Shown here piece after piece: positions 27,416 to 36,316 of a DNA stretch of 64,000 bases; positions within the stretch are counted from its first letter, which is position 1; the number at the start of each line of letters is the position of its first letter. Origin of the DNA: REEB95 sp035934235 (GTDB taxonomy: Bacteria > Pseudomonadota > Alphaproteobacteria > ATCC43930 > CGMCC-115725); contig DASYYB010000030.1 in assembly GCA_035934235.1 (NCBI GenBank), positions 1 through 64,000 of the forward strand. The letters are read 5' to 3'. The notes below the pieces were generated by a model that was not told where the DNA came from, made no database searches, and saw only the letters and a program-made list of their open reading frames with translations. The position numbers and the translations under genes were made by a program.

Positions 27416-28371
27416 GGCGCCGCCGGCGTGTGCGCCTCGCGGTTCAGGGCTTCGAGGCAGGCCATGCGGACGGCGACCCCCATCTCGACCTGCTGGCGGA
27501 TGACGCTGCGATCGATGTCGTCGGCGACCGCGGTGTCGATCTCAACGCCGCGATTCATCGGGCCTGGATGCATGATCAGCGCGTCGTCTTTGGCGACGGC
27601 GAGTTTGGCGTAATCGAGGCCGAAGAAATGGAAATATTCGCGGATCGACGGCACGAAGCTGCCGTGCATGCGCTCGGTCTGAAGGCGCAGCATCATGACG
27701 ATGTCGACGCTGGTCAGGCCGCGCTTCATGTCATGAAACACCTCGACGCCGAAACGATCCATGGCCGCCGGGATCAGCGTCCGCGGCGCCACCACGCGCA
27801 CATGCGCACCCATGGCGTTGAGCAGGTAGATGTTGGAGCGTGCGACGCGGCTATGCGTGATGTCGCCGCAAATCGCAACAATCAGGCCTTCGAGCCGGCC
27901 CTTGCGACGGCGGATGGTCAGCGCGTCGAGCAGCGCTTGGGTCGGATGCTCGTGGCTGCCGTCGCCGGCGTTGACCACCGCGCAATCGACTTTCTCGGAC
28001 AACAGCTGCACCGCGCCCGATTCCGGATGGCGGACGACCAGCGCATCGGGGTGCATCGCGTTCAAAGTCATCGCGGTGTCGATGAGCGTCTCGCCTTTCT
28101 TGATCGAGCTGGTTTGCGCCTGCATGTTGATCACGTCGGCGCCGAGCCGCTTGGCGGCAAGCTCGAACGAGGTGCGCGTGCGCGTCGAATTCTCGAAGAA
28201 AAGGTTGATCACCGTGCGACCGCGCAACACCGCCAGCGGCGCGGCGCCGCGTGGCCGGTCAGCGTACAAGTCGGCACGGTCGAGGAGATAAACGATTTCG
28301 CGGCGGGAAAGTCCCTCGATTCCCAGAAGATGGCGATGAGGGAAAAGGTCGTTGGCCGCGCCGGAGTCCAT
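27412..28371 (-). CDS. pyrB: Aspartate carbamoyltransferase catalytic subunit
   Basis: Catalyses the carbamoylation of aspartate, the committed step of pyrimidine synthesis. The 319-aa protein carries the carbamoyl-phosphate motif STRTRTSFE and the HPTQALLD and MHPGPMNRG segments. Start ATG 28371 gives the family's usual N-terminus; an in-frame TTG 28410 would add 13 residues. There is no pyrI regulatory gene nearby; the PyrC'-like protein encoded 4 bp into its end is the likely partner. pyrE is in the window too (57.0 kb), unlinked. Confidence 0.95.
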   Translation of the reverse strand: MDSGAANDLFPHRHLLGIEGLSRREIVYLLDRADLYADRPRGAAPLAVLRGRTVINLFFENSTRTRTSFELAAKRLGADVINMQAQTSSIKKGETLIDTAMTLNAMHPDALVVRHPESGAVQLLSEKVDCAVVNAGDGSHEHPTQALLDALTIRRRKGRLEGLIVAICGDITHSRVARSNIYLLNAMGAHVRVVAPRTLIPAAMDRFGVEVFHDMKRGLTSVDIVMMLRLQTERMHGSFVPSIREYFHFFGLDYAKLAVAKDDALIMHPGPMNRGVEIDTAVADDIDRSVIRQQVEMGVAVRMACLEALNREAHTPAAP

Positions 28372-28467
28372 TAAAGCCGGGACTATAGGTGGTGTGACGC
28401 GGCGCGGCAAGTCGCGCGATTGCCGACGCCGCCATCAGGATACATCCCCCCTTGCGCGGCCGACATT

Positions 28468-29790
28468 CTATCCGTGATCGTAGGCGCGCTCGCCGTGCGT
28501 CGCCAAATCGAGACCGTCGCTTTCTGCTTCGGCGCTGACGCGCAATCCGGTGGTGGCTGCCAATAGCTTGACGATGACGAAAGTCGCGACCGCCGACCAC
28601 GCCGCCGTCACCGCGACACCGGTTGCTTGCGCCGCGAGTTGGCCGCCCATGGTCATGTTCGGCGCGTAGCCAGCGCCACCCAAAGTCGCCGCCACGAAGA
28701 TCGCGACCAGGAGTGAGCCGACCATGCCGCCGACGCCGTGTACGGCAAAGACGTCGAGCGAATCGTCGATGCGCAGTCGCTGTTTGACAAAGCCGGTAAC
28801 GTGGAAGCAGACAAATCCGGCAACCACGCCGATGATCAGCGCGCCGACAGGCCCCACGTAACCCGACGCCGGCGTGATCGTCGCCAGGCCGGCAATCGCG
28901 CCGGTGACCAGCCCAATGGAGGTTGGTTTGCCCGCGCGCAGCCATTCGATGGCCATCCAGGTCAACGATGCGGTGGCCGCCGCCAGTTGCGTCGCGAGGA
29001 TCGCCGACGCGGCCAAGTCGTCGGCGGCGAGCGCGCTGCCGCCGTTAAATCCGAACCACCCGAACCACAGCATGCAGCCGCCAGCCATCGTCAGACCGGG
29101 ACTGTGCGGCGGGATCAGACTGTGCGGAAAGCCACGCCGCGCACCGACCATGATTGCGGCAACCAGGGCCGAAACCCCCGCCGTGGTATGGACGACGATG
29201 CCGCCGGCGAAATCGATCACGCCGCGCTGCGCCAGCCAGCCGTTGCCCCAGACCCAATGCGCCACCGGCAGATAGACGACCGTCACCCACAGGACGGTGA
29301 ATCCAATGACGAAGCTAAAGCGTACGCGCTCGGGGAACGCGCCGACGATGAGGGCCGGCGTGATCACGGCAAACGTCATCTGGAACAGTGCGAAGACATA
29401 TTCGGGAATGCCCGGCCGATGAATCGCGTGCGCGACGCCGCTGAAAAAACATTTGCCAAGGCCGCCCAGCAGCGCGCCGCCGTCGCCGAAAGCCAGGCTG
29501 TAGCCGTAGAGCAGCCAGATCACCGAAACGACGCTGCAAATCGCGAAGCAGTGCATGAGCACAGACAGGAGATTTCGTGCGCGCACCAGGCCGCCGTAGA
29601 ACAGGCCCAGGCCGGGCAGCGTCATGAACAGGACCAGCGCCGATGCGACCAGAACCCAGGCGGTGTTGCCGCTGTTGATGGCGGCGGCGTCCGCGGCCCA
29701 GGCCGGCGCCGACGCAGCCAGTACAGCTGCGGGGACCGCAGGCAACAGCAAGGCAAGGCGGCAACGGGCCGCAACAACGCTGTGACGCAT
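28468..29790 (-). CDS. amt: Ammonium transporter (Amt family)
   Basis: A 440-aa protein with a signal-peptide-like N-terminus (cleavage near APAWA) and about eleven membrane helices. Family features are visible: GLGLFYGGLVR, the conserved FGFNGGSALA, and the two pore His in VHTTAG and FAVHGVGG. It takes up ammonium. No glnK (PII) gene is linked, unlike most amtB loci. The 5' region has a strong hairpin. glnE elsewhere in the window belongs to the same nitrogen-control network. Confidence 0.95.
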   Translation of the reverse strand: MRHSVVAARCRLALLLPAVPAAVLAASAPAWAADAAAINSGNTAWVLVASALVLFMTLPGLGLFYGGLVRARNLLSVLMHCFAICSVVSVIWLLYGYSLAFGDGGALLGGLGKCFFSGVAHAIHRPGIPEYVFALFQMTFAVITPALIVGAFPERVRFSFVIGFTVLWVTVVYLPVAHWVWGNGWLAQRGVIDFAGGIVVHTTAGVSALVAAIMVGARRGFPHSLIPPHSPGLTMAGGCMLWFGWFGFNGGSALAADDLAASAILATQLAAATASLTWMAIEWLRAGKPTSIGLVTGAIAGLATITPASGYVGPVGALIIGVVAGFVCFHVTGFVKQRLRIDDSLDVFAVHGVGGMVGSLLVAIFVAATLGGAGYAPNMTMGGQLAAQATGVAVTAAWSAVATFVIVKLLAATTGLRVSAEAESDGLDLATHGERAYDHG

Positions 29791-29811
29791 GAATTCAACC
29801 CCCGGTTATTG

Positions 29812-29830
29812 CCGGAGGAGAGCCCTCCGG
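29812..29830 (-). promoter_or_regulatory. Perfect 7-bp inverted repeat in the amt 5' region
   Basis: CCGGAGG (29812-29818) and CCTCCGG (29824-29830) are separated by five bases, 22 bp upstream of the amt ATG. In the amt mRNA it would form a stem that sequesters a GGAGG-like sequence. It could be an operator or a translational control hairpin. There is no T-tract, so it is not a terminator for either strand. Confidence 0.35.
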
Positions 29831-29935
29831 ATTTATCTGCTTAATTTTCGCGCATCATCGATGGCATCACAATGCGCAATCGGCAGCTTTGCACATAAAA
29901 GGAGCAATCGGTCGCAGGCACCCTTGCGTGCGGGA

Positions 29936-30400
29936 TCAATCGTGCGCGATTCGATCAAGGAGGCCCTGAAGAATATAGGCAGCGGCGGCGCGGTCGATGA
30001 TTTCGGCGCGGCGGCGGCGCGACAGATCGCCTTCGATCATGCCGCGCTCGACCGCGGCGGTGGACAGCCGCTCGTCCCAGAACGCCAGCGGCAGGTCGAC
30101 GACCGCGAGCAGGTTTTGAGCGAATTGTCGGACGCCCTGGACCCGCGGCGTTGGCTTGCCGTCGAGACCCAGCGGCAGGCCGATGACGACGCCGCCGATG
30201 CCGTGTTTTTCCACTTCGTGGACGATGCGCTGGGCGTCGTCGCGAAAGCGCGTGCGGCGGATGGTGTCGAGCGGCGAGGCGATGACGCGCCGCGTGTCGC
30301 TCAGAGCCAAGCCGATGGTCTTGGTGCCGACATCCAATCCGAGCAGCCTTGCGCCCGGCTTGAGCAGTGCTTTGAGGTCGGTCGGGTTGCAGATCGGCAT
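29936..30400 (-). CDS. ruvX: Putative Holliday-junction resolvase / pre-16S rRNA nuclease RuvX (YqgF)
   Basis: RNase H-fold protein of 154 aa, the normal size. The N-terminal motif GLDVGTKTIGLALSD and the conserved DERLSTAAVE are diagnostic of YqgF. It acts in pre-16S rRNA 5' processing and has been proposed as a resolvase. The gene is divergent from gatCAB, with a 48-bp gap containing the gatC ribosome site. Confidence 0.93.
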   Translation of the reverse strand: MPICNPTDLKALLKPGARLLGLDVGTKTIGLALSDTRRVIASPLDTIRRTRFRDDAQRIVHEVEKHGIGGVVIGLPLGLDGKPTPRVQGVRQFAQNLLAVVDLPLAFWDERLSTAAVERGMIEGDLSRRRRAEIIDRAAAAYILQGLLDRIAHD

Positions 30401-30448
30401 GTCGGGTGGTAGTACCGGCTTTCACGAAGCCGAGGAGAGATTTACTCC

Positions 30449-30736
30449 ATGGCACTGGACAAGGCCACCGTCGCGCGGATCGCTGCGCTGGCGCGTATCA
30501 AGGTGCCCGATGCCGAGCTCGACGCGCTTGCGGGCGAGCTGTCGAAGATCCTCACCTGGATCGAACAGCTCGATGCCGTCGATGTTGCCGGCGTCGAAGC
30601 GATGACCGCCGTGACGCACGCCCGGCCGCCGCTACGCGACGACAAAATCACCGACGGCGGCATCCGCGACCGGATCTTGGCGAATGCGCCGGAAACCACG
30701 AACGGCTTTTTTGTCGTGCCCAAGGTGGTCGAGTGA
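30449..30736 (+). CDS. gatC: Asp-tRNA(Asn)/Glu-tRNA(Gln) amidotransferase subunit C
   Basis: A 95-aa subunit that wraps around GatA and stabilises the GatCAB complex. It begins MALDKATVARIAALARI, with the typical C-terminal RPPLRDD and FFVVPKVVE ending. GAGGAG upstream of ATG is a strong ribosome site. It is the first gene of the gatCAB operon, overlapping gatA by 4 bp. Confidence 0.95.
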   Translation: MALDKATVARIAALARIKVPDAELDALAGELSKILTWIEQLDAVDVAGVEAMTAVTHARPPLRDDKITDGGIRDRILANAPETTNGFFVVPKVVE

Positions 30737-32211
30737 GCCTGATCGGTTTGACGATCGGCCAGGCGCGCGATCGGTTGCGACGCAAGGAGTTCACGGCGCG
30801 CGAGCTGGCCGCGGCCTACATCAAGTCGATGGAAGCGGCGCGGCCGCTCAAGGCCTATCTGGTGGAGACGCCGGACCGTGCGCTGGCTGCTGCCGGACAA
30901 TCCGACGCACGGCTGCAAAAGGGCGACGGCTTGCCGCTCGATGGCATACCCGTCGCCGTCAAGGACCTGTTCTGCACCGAGGGCGTCGAAACCACGGCGG
31001 CGTCGAAAATCCTCGCCGGTTTCGTGCCGCCTTATGAATCGACGGTGACCGCGAACCTCTGGCGTCACGGCGCGCTGATGCTCGGCAAGGTCAATCTCGA
31101 CGAATTCGCCATGGGCTCGGCGACGATCACCAGTGCGCGTGGCCCGACCGAGAATCCATGGCGCCGGCGTGGCGACAACCGGCCGCTGGTGCCCGGCGGT
31201 TCGTCCGGCGGTTCGGCGTCGGCGGTGGCGGCACGCGCCGCGCTGGCGGCGACCGGCACCGACACCGGCGGCTCGATCCGCCAACCCGCAAGCTTCTGTG
31301 GCATCGTCGGCTTGAAGCCGACCTACGGTCGGTGTTCGCGGTGGGGCATCGTCGCCTTTGCCTCGTCGCTCGATCAGGCTGGCCCGATGACGCGCGACGT
31401 GCGCGACGCCGCGATCATGCTCCAGGCGATGGCCGGCCACGATCCGAAGGATGCAACGTCGGCGCCCGTGCCAGTGCCGAATTTCGAAGCCGCGGTCGGC
31501 CAATCGATCAAGGGAATGCGCATCGGCATTCCCAGGGAATACCGGCTCGATGGCATGCCGAAAGAGATCGAGGCGCTGTGGCAGCGCGGCATCGAATGGG
31601 TCAAGGCGGCGGGCGCGACCACCGTCGACATCAGCTTGAAAATGACGCAATACGCGCTCGCGACCTATTACATCATCGCGCCTGCCGAGGCCTCGTCGAA
31701 CCTGGCGCGCTATGACGGCGTGCGGTTCGGCTTGCGCGTGCCCGGCGAGACGCTCGAGGCGATGTACGAAAACACCCGCGGCCAGGGCTTCGGCGCCGAA
31801 GTTCGCCGCCGCGTGCTGATCGGCACCTACGTGCTGTCGGCGGGATATTACGACGCCTATTATCTCAAGGCGCAGAAGGTCAGGGCGCTGATCGCGCGCG
31901 ATTTCGACGACGCGTTCAAGAGTTGCGACGCCATGCTGACCCCGACCGCACCGTCGGCGGCCTTCGCGATCGGCGAGAAGATGGACGATCCGATCGCCAT
32001 GTATCTGAACGACGTCTTCACGGTGCCGGTCAATCTGGCTGGCTTGCCCGGCATCTCGGTTCCTGCCGGGCTGTCGGCCGACGGACTGCCGCTGGGATTG
32101 CAGGTCATCGGCAAGGCCTTCGACGAGGAAACCGTGTTGCGCGTCGCGGCGGTGCTTGAGGACGCCGCCAAGTTCGACGCCGTGCCGGCGTTCGTAACGG
32201 GTGCGGCATGA
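30733..32211 (+). CDS. gatA: Asp-tRNA(Asn)/Glu-tRNA(Gln) amidotransferase subunit A
   Basis: Amidase subunit that releases ammonia from glutamine for transamidation of mischarged tRNA. The Ser-cisSer-Lys triad is intact: Lys77 in VAVKDLF, Ser157 in PGGSSGGS, Ser181 in DTGGSIRQPAS. The GTG at 30733 overlaps the gatC stop as GTGA and gives the standard 492-aa protein. The frame is open further upstream (to 30406), but that part overlaps gatC in another frame and is not coding. The stop overlaps gatB by 4 bp. Confidence 0.97.
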   Translation: MSLIGLTIGQARDRLRRKEFTARELAAAYIKSMEAARPLKAYLVETPDRALAAAGQSDARLQKGDGLPLDGIPVAVKDLFCTEGVETTAASKILAGFVPPYESTVTANLWRHGALMLGKVNLDEFAMGSATITSARGPTENPWRRRGDNRPLVPGGSSGGSASAVAARAALAATGTDTGGSIRQPASFCGIVGLKPTYGRCSRWGIVAFASSLDQAGPMTRDVRDAAIMLQAMAGHDPKDATSAPVPVPNFEAAVGQSIKGMRIGIPREYRLDGMPKEIEALWQRGIEWVKAAGATTVDISLKMTQYALATYYIIAPAEASSNLARYDGVRFGLRVPGETLEAMYENTRGQGFGAEVRRRVLIGTYVLSAGYYDAYYLKAQKVRALIARDFDDAFKSCDAMLTPTAPSAAFAIGEKMDDPIAMYLNDVFTVPVNLAGLPGISVPAGLSADGLPLGLQVIGKAFDEETVLRVAAVLEDAAKFDAVPAFVTGAA

Positions 32212-33662
32212 GCAATCTCGTGAAAGGCCATAGCGGCGATTGGGAGGTCGTGATCGGCCTCGAGGTTCACGCCCAGGTCATCTCCCAGGCCAAACTGTTT
32301 TCGGGCGCGGCGACCGAGTTCGGCGCCGAGCCGAACACCCAGGTCTCGACCGTCGATGCCGCATTTCCCGGCATGCTGCCGGTACTCAATCGCTTCTGCG
32401 TCGAGCAGGCGGTCAAGACCGGCCTCGGCCTCGACGCGCAGATCAATCTTCAATCGGTCTTCGACCGAAAGAACTATTTCTATCCCGATCTGCCGGCCGG
32501 CTATCAGATCTCGCAATTCTCCCGGCCGATCGTCGGCAAGGGCAAGCTCGTGCTCGACATGCCGGATGGCACGGCGCGCGAGGTCGGCATCACGCGTCTT
32601 CATCTCGAGCAGGACGCCGGCAAGAGCCTGCACGATCAGCATCCGTCCAAGACCTATGTCGATCTCAACCGCGCCGGCGTCGCGTTGATGGAAATCGTCT
32701 CGGAGCCCGATCTGCGCAGCGCCGAGGAGGCCGGCGCCTATCTGCGTAAGCTGCGGGCGATCCTGCGCTATCTCGGCACCTGCGACGCCAACATGGAAGA
32801 AGGCAACATGCGTTGCGATTGCAACGTCTCGGTGCGCAAGCCCGGCGGCGCGCTCGGCACGCGATGCGAGATCAAGAACGTGAATTCGATCCGGTTCGTC
32901 ATGCAGGCCATCGACTACGAGGCGCGCCGTCAGATCGACGTCATCGAGGACGGCGGCGCCGTCGCGCAGGAGACCCGACTGTTCGATGGCGGCAAAGGCG
33001 TGACGCGCTCGATGCGCTCCAAAGAGGAGTCGCACGACTACCGCTATTTTCCCGATCCCGACCTGCTGCCGGTGATGCTCGATCCGGCTTGGCTGGCGAA
33101 GCTCAGGGCCGAGCTGCCCGAGCTGCCCGACACCAAGAAGGCGCGCTTCATGCGCGACTACAAGCTCTCGGCTTACGACGCCGGTCTGCTCGTCGGCGAA
33201 CGCGAGAGCGCGGCGTTCTTCGAGACGGTGGCGAAGGGCAGGGATCCCAAGCTGGCATCGAACTGGGTGACCGTCGAGCTGTTCGGCGTGCTCAACAAGC
33301 TCGGCAAAACGATCGCGGAATCGCCGGTCAGCGCCGATGGCCTCGGCGCGCTGATCGATCTGATCGCTGACGGAACGCTGTCGGGCCGTCTCGCCAAAGA
33401 CGTCTTTGCCGAGATGATCGCCACCGGCAAGGCCGCGCGCGCCATCGTGTCGGAAAAGGGCCTCAAGCAGGTGACCGACACCGGCGCGATCGAGACGGCG
33501 ATCGACGCCGTGCTGGCGAAAGAGCCCGATAAGGTTGCCGACTACCGCGCCGGCAAGGAAAAGCTGCTGGCTTATTTCGTCGGCCAGGTGATGAAGGCAA
33601 CCCAGGGCAAGGCGAACCCGGCCCTCGTCAACGAGCTGTTGAAAAAGAAACTCGCCGGCTAG
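32208..33662 (+). CDS. gatB: Asp-tRNA(Asn)/Glu-tRNA(Gln) amidotransferase subunit B
   Basis: Subunit B binds the mischarged tRNA and ATP and performs the amidation. The 484-aa protein has the signature WEVVIGLEVHAQ, the conserved DLNRAGVALMEIVSEPD, and the C-terminal YqeY-like tail domain (GLGALIDLIADGTLSG onward). Presence of gatCAB implies that Gln-tRNA and/or Asn-tRNA is made by the indirect route. It converges with manC, with only 3 bp between stops. Confidence 0.97.
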   Translation: MSNLVKGHSGDWEVVIGLEVHAQVISQAKLFSGAATEFGAEPNTQVSTVDAAFPGMLPVLNRFCVEQAVKTGLGLDAQINLQSVFDRKNYFYPDLPAGYQISQFSRPIVGKGKLVLDMPDGTAREVGITRLHLEQDAGKSLHDQHPSKTYVDLNRAGVALMEIVSEPDLRSAEEAGAYLRKLRAILRYLGTCDANMEEGNMRCDCNVSVRKPGGALGTRCEIKNVNSIRFVMQAIDYEARRQIDVIEDGGAVAQETRLFDGGKGVTRSMRSKEESHDYRYFPDPDLLPVMLDPAWLAKLRAELPELPDTKKARFMRDYKLSAYDAGLLVGERESAAFFETVAKGRDPKLASNWVTVELFGVLNKLGKTIAESPVSADGLGALIDLIADGTLSGRLAKDVFAEMIATGKAARAIVSEKGLKQVTDTGAIETAIDAVLAKEPDKVADYRAGKEKLLAYFVGQVMKATQGKANPALVNELLKKKLAG

Positions 33663-33665
33663 CCG

Positions 33666-35120
33666 CTACTTCTTTTCGATGCGGCCGTAGGTGTCCTCGA
33701 GGCGGACGATGTCGTCCTCGCCGAGATAGCTGCCGGACTGCACTTCGATCAAGTGCAACGGAATCTTGCCCGGGTTCTCGAGCCGGTGGACGGTGCCCAT
33801 CGGGATGTAAGTCGACTGGTCCTCGTAAAGGATGGATTCGTCGTTGTCCCGCGTCACCCTGGCAGTGCCGTTGACGATGACCCAATGCTCGGCGCGATGG
33901 TGGTGCTTTTGCAGGCTGAGCTTGGCGCCCGGCTTGACCATGATGTGTTTCACCTGGACGCGGTCGCCGGCGTGGATCGAGCGGTAGGTGCCCCACGGGC
34001 GATGCACCAGCGGATGCGTCTTGAGCTCGGCGCGGCCCGCGTGCTCGAGCTTGGCGACCAGTTGCTTGATGTCTTGCGCGCGGTCGCGTTTCGCGACCAT
34101 GACAACGTCCGATGTCACGACGACGACCAGGTTCTCGACGCCGAGCACGGCGAGCATGCCGCTGTCGGCACGCAGCAGGTTGTTGTGCGAATCCTCGACG
34201 ACCACGTCGCCGGTGGCGAGGTTGCCGGCATTGTCCTTGCGGCCGATCTGCCAAAGCGCGTCCCAGGTTCCGACATCGCTCCAGCCCATCTCGGTCGGCA
34301 CGACCGCGGCGAGGGGCGTGTGCTCCATCACCGCATAGTCGATCGAGACGTTTTCGGCCTTGGCGAACTCGGTTTTGTCGAGTCGGATGAAATCGAGATC
34401 GCGCGTCGCCTTGGCGACGGCGGCGCGGCATGCGTTCAGCAGCTCGGGCTTCAAGCGCTCGAGCTCGCGCAGGTAAAGCGCCGCCGGCAGCAGGAAGATG
34501 CCGCTGTTCCAGGAATGGTCGCCGGACGCGACATATGATTTGGCGCGCGCGGTATCGGGCTTTTCGACGAAGCCAGCGACCTCGAACGCGCCGGCAATGC
34601 CGTCGAGCGTCGAGCCGCGCTTGATGTAGCCGTAACCGGTTTCCGGCGTGGTCGCTTTGATTCCGAACGTGACCAGTCGCCCGAAACGCGCAGCCGATGC
34701 GGCGCGTTCGACCGCAGCCAGAAACGCTTCGCGATCGGCGATGGCGTGGTCGGACGGCATCACCAGCAGCAGCGCGTCGGGCGCGTCGGCAGTCAGCGTC
34801 AAGGCGGCGACGGCAACCGCGGGCGCGGTGTTGCGACCGATCGGTTCGAGCAGGATCGCGCTCGGCTCCGTGCCGGCGACACGCAGCTGTTCGGCGACGA
34901 TGAACCGATGCTCGTCGTTGGAAACGACCAGCGGTGCCGCGAACCGTTTGCGGTCGGCGACGCGCATGGCGGCTTCCTGGAGCAACGAATGGTCGGAGAC
35001 GAGGGGGAGGAGTTGTTTGGGATAAAGCGCGCGCGACAGCGGCCAGAGGCGGGTGCCAGAGCCGCCTGAGAGGATTACCGGATGGATCACGCCGTTCGGC
35101 GTTGCTTGAGTCGGCGGCAT
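33666..35120 (-). CDS. manC: Mannose-1-phosphate guanylyltransferase / mannose-6-phosphate isomerase
   Basis: Bifunctional enzyme supplying GDP-mannose. The N-terminal nucleotidyltransferase carries ILSGGSGTRLWPLSR and the FVEKPD sugar-binding motif. The C-terminal cupin isomerase domain (about 350-475) has PWGTYRSI and metal-site His in SLQKHHHRAEHW. At 484 aa it matches ManC/AlgA. The AlgD-like dehydrogenase at 57.8 kb would use its product. It stands alone. Confidence 0.94.
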   Translation of the reverse strand: MPPTQATPNGVIHPVILSGGSGTRLWPLSRALYPKQLLPLVSDHSLLQEAAMRVADRKRFAAPLVVSNDEHRFIVAEQLRVAGTEPSAILLEPIGRNTAPAVAVAALTLTADAPDALLLVMPSDHAIADREAFLAAVERAASAARFGRLVTFGIKATTPETGYGYIKRGSTLDGIAGAFEVAGFVEKPDTARAKSYVASGDHSWNSGIFLLPAALYLRELERLKPELLNACRAAVAKATRDLDFIRLDKTEFAKAENVSIDYAVMEHTPLAAVVPTEMGWSDVGTWDALWQIGRKDNAGNLATGDVVVEDSHNNLLRADSGMLAVLGVENLVVVVTSDVVMVAKRDRAQDIKQLVAKLEHAGRAELKTHPLVHRPWGTYRSIHAGDRVQVKHIMVKPGAKLSLQKHHHRAEHWVIVNGTARVTRDNDESILYEDQSTYIPMGTVHRLENPGKIPLHLIEVQSGSYLGEDDIVRLEDTYGRIEKK

Positions 35121-35274
35121 GTGCTGATCCTGCGCGGCGCTATTCTAGCGAAGCCATCATAGCGGAAAGCGCGTCAAAAGCCGCGCGCCTTGTGACCAAT
35201 CGGAGACGGCGCCGGACCGGCGCTAGCCGGGCGCCGCAGAGACGGCCGCGAACGGGCGACGAAGCGGGAAGGCC

Positions 35275-35490
35275 TCAGGCGACCGCGGCGCGCGGACGAC
35301 CCGGACGGCGCAACGCGCGTGCGAACGACGCGACGGTCTCGACGCCACGGTCGAGGCACGACAGCTCTTCCTTCGCGCGTTCGAGCACTTGCATGTCGCG
35401 TGCATCTTCGCGGTCGGAAATATCCATGTAGCTGAGCTTGATCTCGACGAGATCGAGCAGCATTTCGATCGAACGCTTCGACAGGCCCAT
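35275..35490 (-). CDS. Small conserved-looking cytoplasmic protein, function unknown
   Basis: A 71-aa protein starting MGLSKRSIEMLLDLVEIKL, mostly helical and acidic, with a basic Arg/Pro/Ala tail. A very good ribosome site (GGAGGGAG, 3-4 nt from ATG) and sensible codon use argue that it is real. It lies alone between manC and the tRNA. I recall similar short proteins in related genomes but no function. The 154-bp gap to manC shows nothing. Confidence 0.6.
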   Translation of the reverse strand: MGLSKRSIEMLLDLVEIKLSYMDISDREDARDMQVLERAKEELSCLDRGVETVASFARALRRPGRPRAAVA

Positions 35491-35646
35491 TTTCTCCCTC
35501 CACTTTTCCGGAAGTCGAACCGCCGACCTCCTAGAACACGTGTCGATGATCGGGCTTTATTCGTTAAAATGCGGTGAATCGAATTCTGTGAAAATCGCAG
35601 GCAATACTTAGGTTAATTGGCGTCAACCATGGCGGCGCGGCGCCGT

Positions 35647-35674
35647 TTGACACGCTTTGGCGCGGCCTTTAGAA
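35647..35674 (+). promoter_or_regulatory. Promoter of the tRNA-Ser gene
   Basis: TTGACA (35647-35652) is a perfect -35 box. TTTAGA/TTAGAA at 35668-35674 lies 15-16 bp further and is a fair -10. Initiation would fall near 35681, about 30 nt before the mature tRNA. Confidence 0.6.
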
Positions 35675-35711
35675 CGGCGGGCGCATACGCCGTGAACGAC
35701 TCCACTCTTGC

Positions 35712-35804
35712 GGAGGGGTGGCCGAGTGGCTGAAGGCGGCGGTTTGCTAAACCGTTATACGGTCTAAAGCCGTATCGTGGGTTCGAATCCCATCCCCTCC
35801 GCCA
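35712..35804 (+). tRNA. tRNA-Ser (anticodon GCT)
   Basis: A 93-nt class II tRNA including an encoded CCA. The acceptor stem pairs GGAGGGG (35712-35718) with CCCCTCC (35794-35800); the discriminator is G. The anticodon loop TTGCTAA (35744-35750) has GCT at 35746-35748, reading AGC/AGT Ser codons. A long variable arm (ATACGGTCTAAAGCCGTAT region) and the T-loop GTTCGAATC are present. Confidence 0.95.
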
Positions 35805-35939
35805 TATTACAGTCCTTTGCGTTCCGGCTTTGGGCTCGGACGCGAAGGCGAGAAGGGCGACCACCGGCCGAACAAACGACAAGCGTGGGGAGGGATAAGC
35901 GACCTACTGCCGACGACCGTCGTCGGAAGTTACCCATAG

Positions 35940-36140
35940 CCCGTTTGGCTGATCGATCGCGACAATCTGCGTGGCCGGTTGCCGCCGCGCATCCGGCGTG
36001 CCTTCGCGGTCGTGCCGCCCGAGCGCATCGTCGCCGTGCCCGATTGTGGCCTGAAGTACATTCCGCGCGAGACCGCCTTCGCCAAGCTTGCGGCGTTGGC
36101 GGCCGGTGCGGCGATCATACGCCGCGAGTTGCGCGGCTAG
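35940..36140 (+). pseudogene. C-terminal remnant of a MetE/UROD-like cobalamin-independent methionine synthase family gene
   Basis: The frame between stops at 35937 and 36138 has no proper start. It reads VPPERIVAVPDCGLKYIPRE followed by TAFAKLAALAAGAAIIRREL, the characteristic end of MetE-like (UROD/MetE superfamily) methyltransferases, where the Cys is a zinc ligand. About 66 codons remain of a family usually over 300 aa; the rest is gone. It lies 136 bp after tRNA-Ser, a favoured integration site, so loss through an insertion/excision event is possible. The 135 bp between the tRNA and the fragment hold nothing I recognise. Confidence 0.5.
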
Positions 36141-36237
36141 GATCGGAGCGCGCACGTTCCGGCGCGGCGTAAACCGAAATTAACTGTCCTGATTGCACGC
36201 ATACGGCCGGGCCTAAAGCGAGCCCGTCAACGTGTCG

Positions 36238-36251
36238 CATGTCGTGACATG
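36238..36251. promoter_or_regulatory. CATGTC-GT-GACATG palindrome upstream of the PAS gene
   Basis: A perfect 6-bp inverted repeat with a 2-bp centre, 65 bp before the PAS protein start, suits a dimeric regulator. No factor can be named. Confidence 0.3.
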
Positions 36252-36316
36252 TGCCGAAATTGCGGTTGTCGGCCGGTTGGGCGGATAATCGGTCAACCCC
36301 AAAGAGGTCGATTGCG

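Noticed and set aside
35777..36172. 131-codon plus-strand ORF starting inside tRNA-Ser
   Set aside because: It begins in the tRNA T-arm and is Arg-rich nonsense; the real signal here is the MetE-like remnant in another frame.
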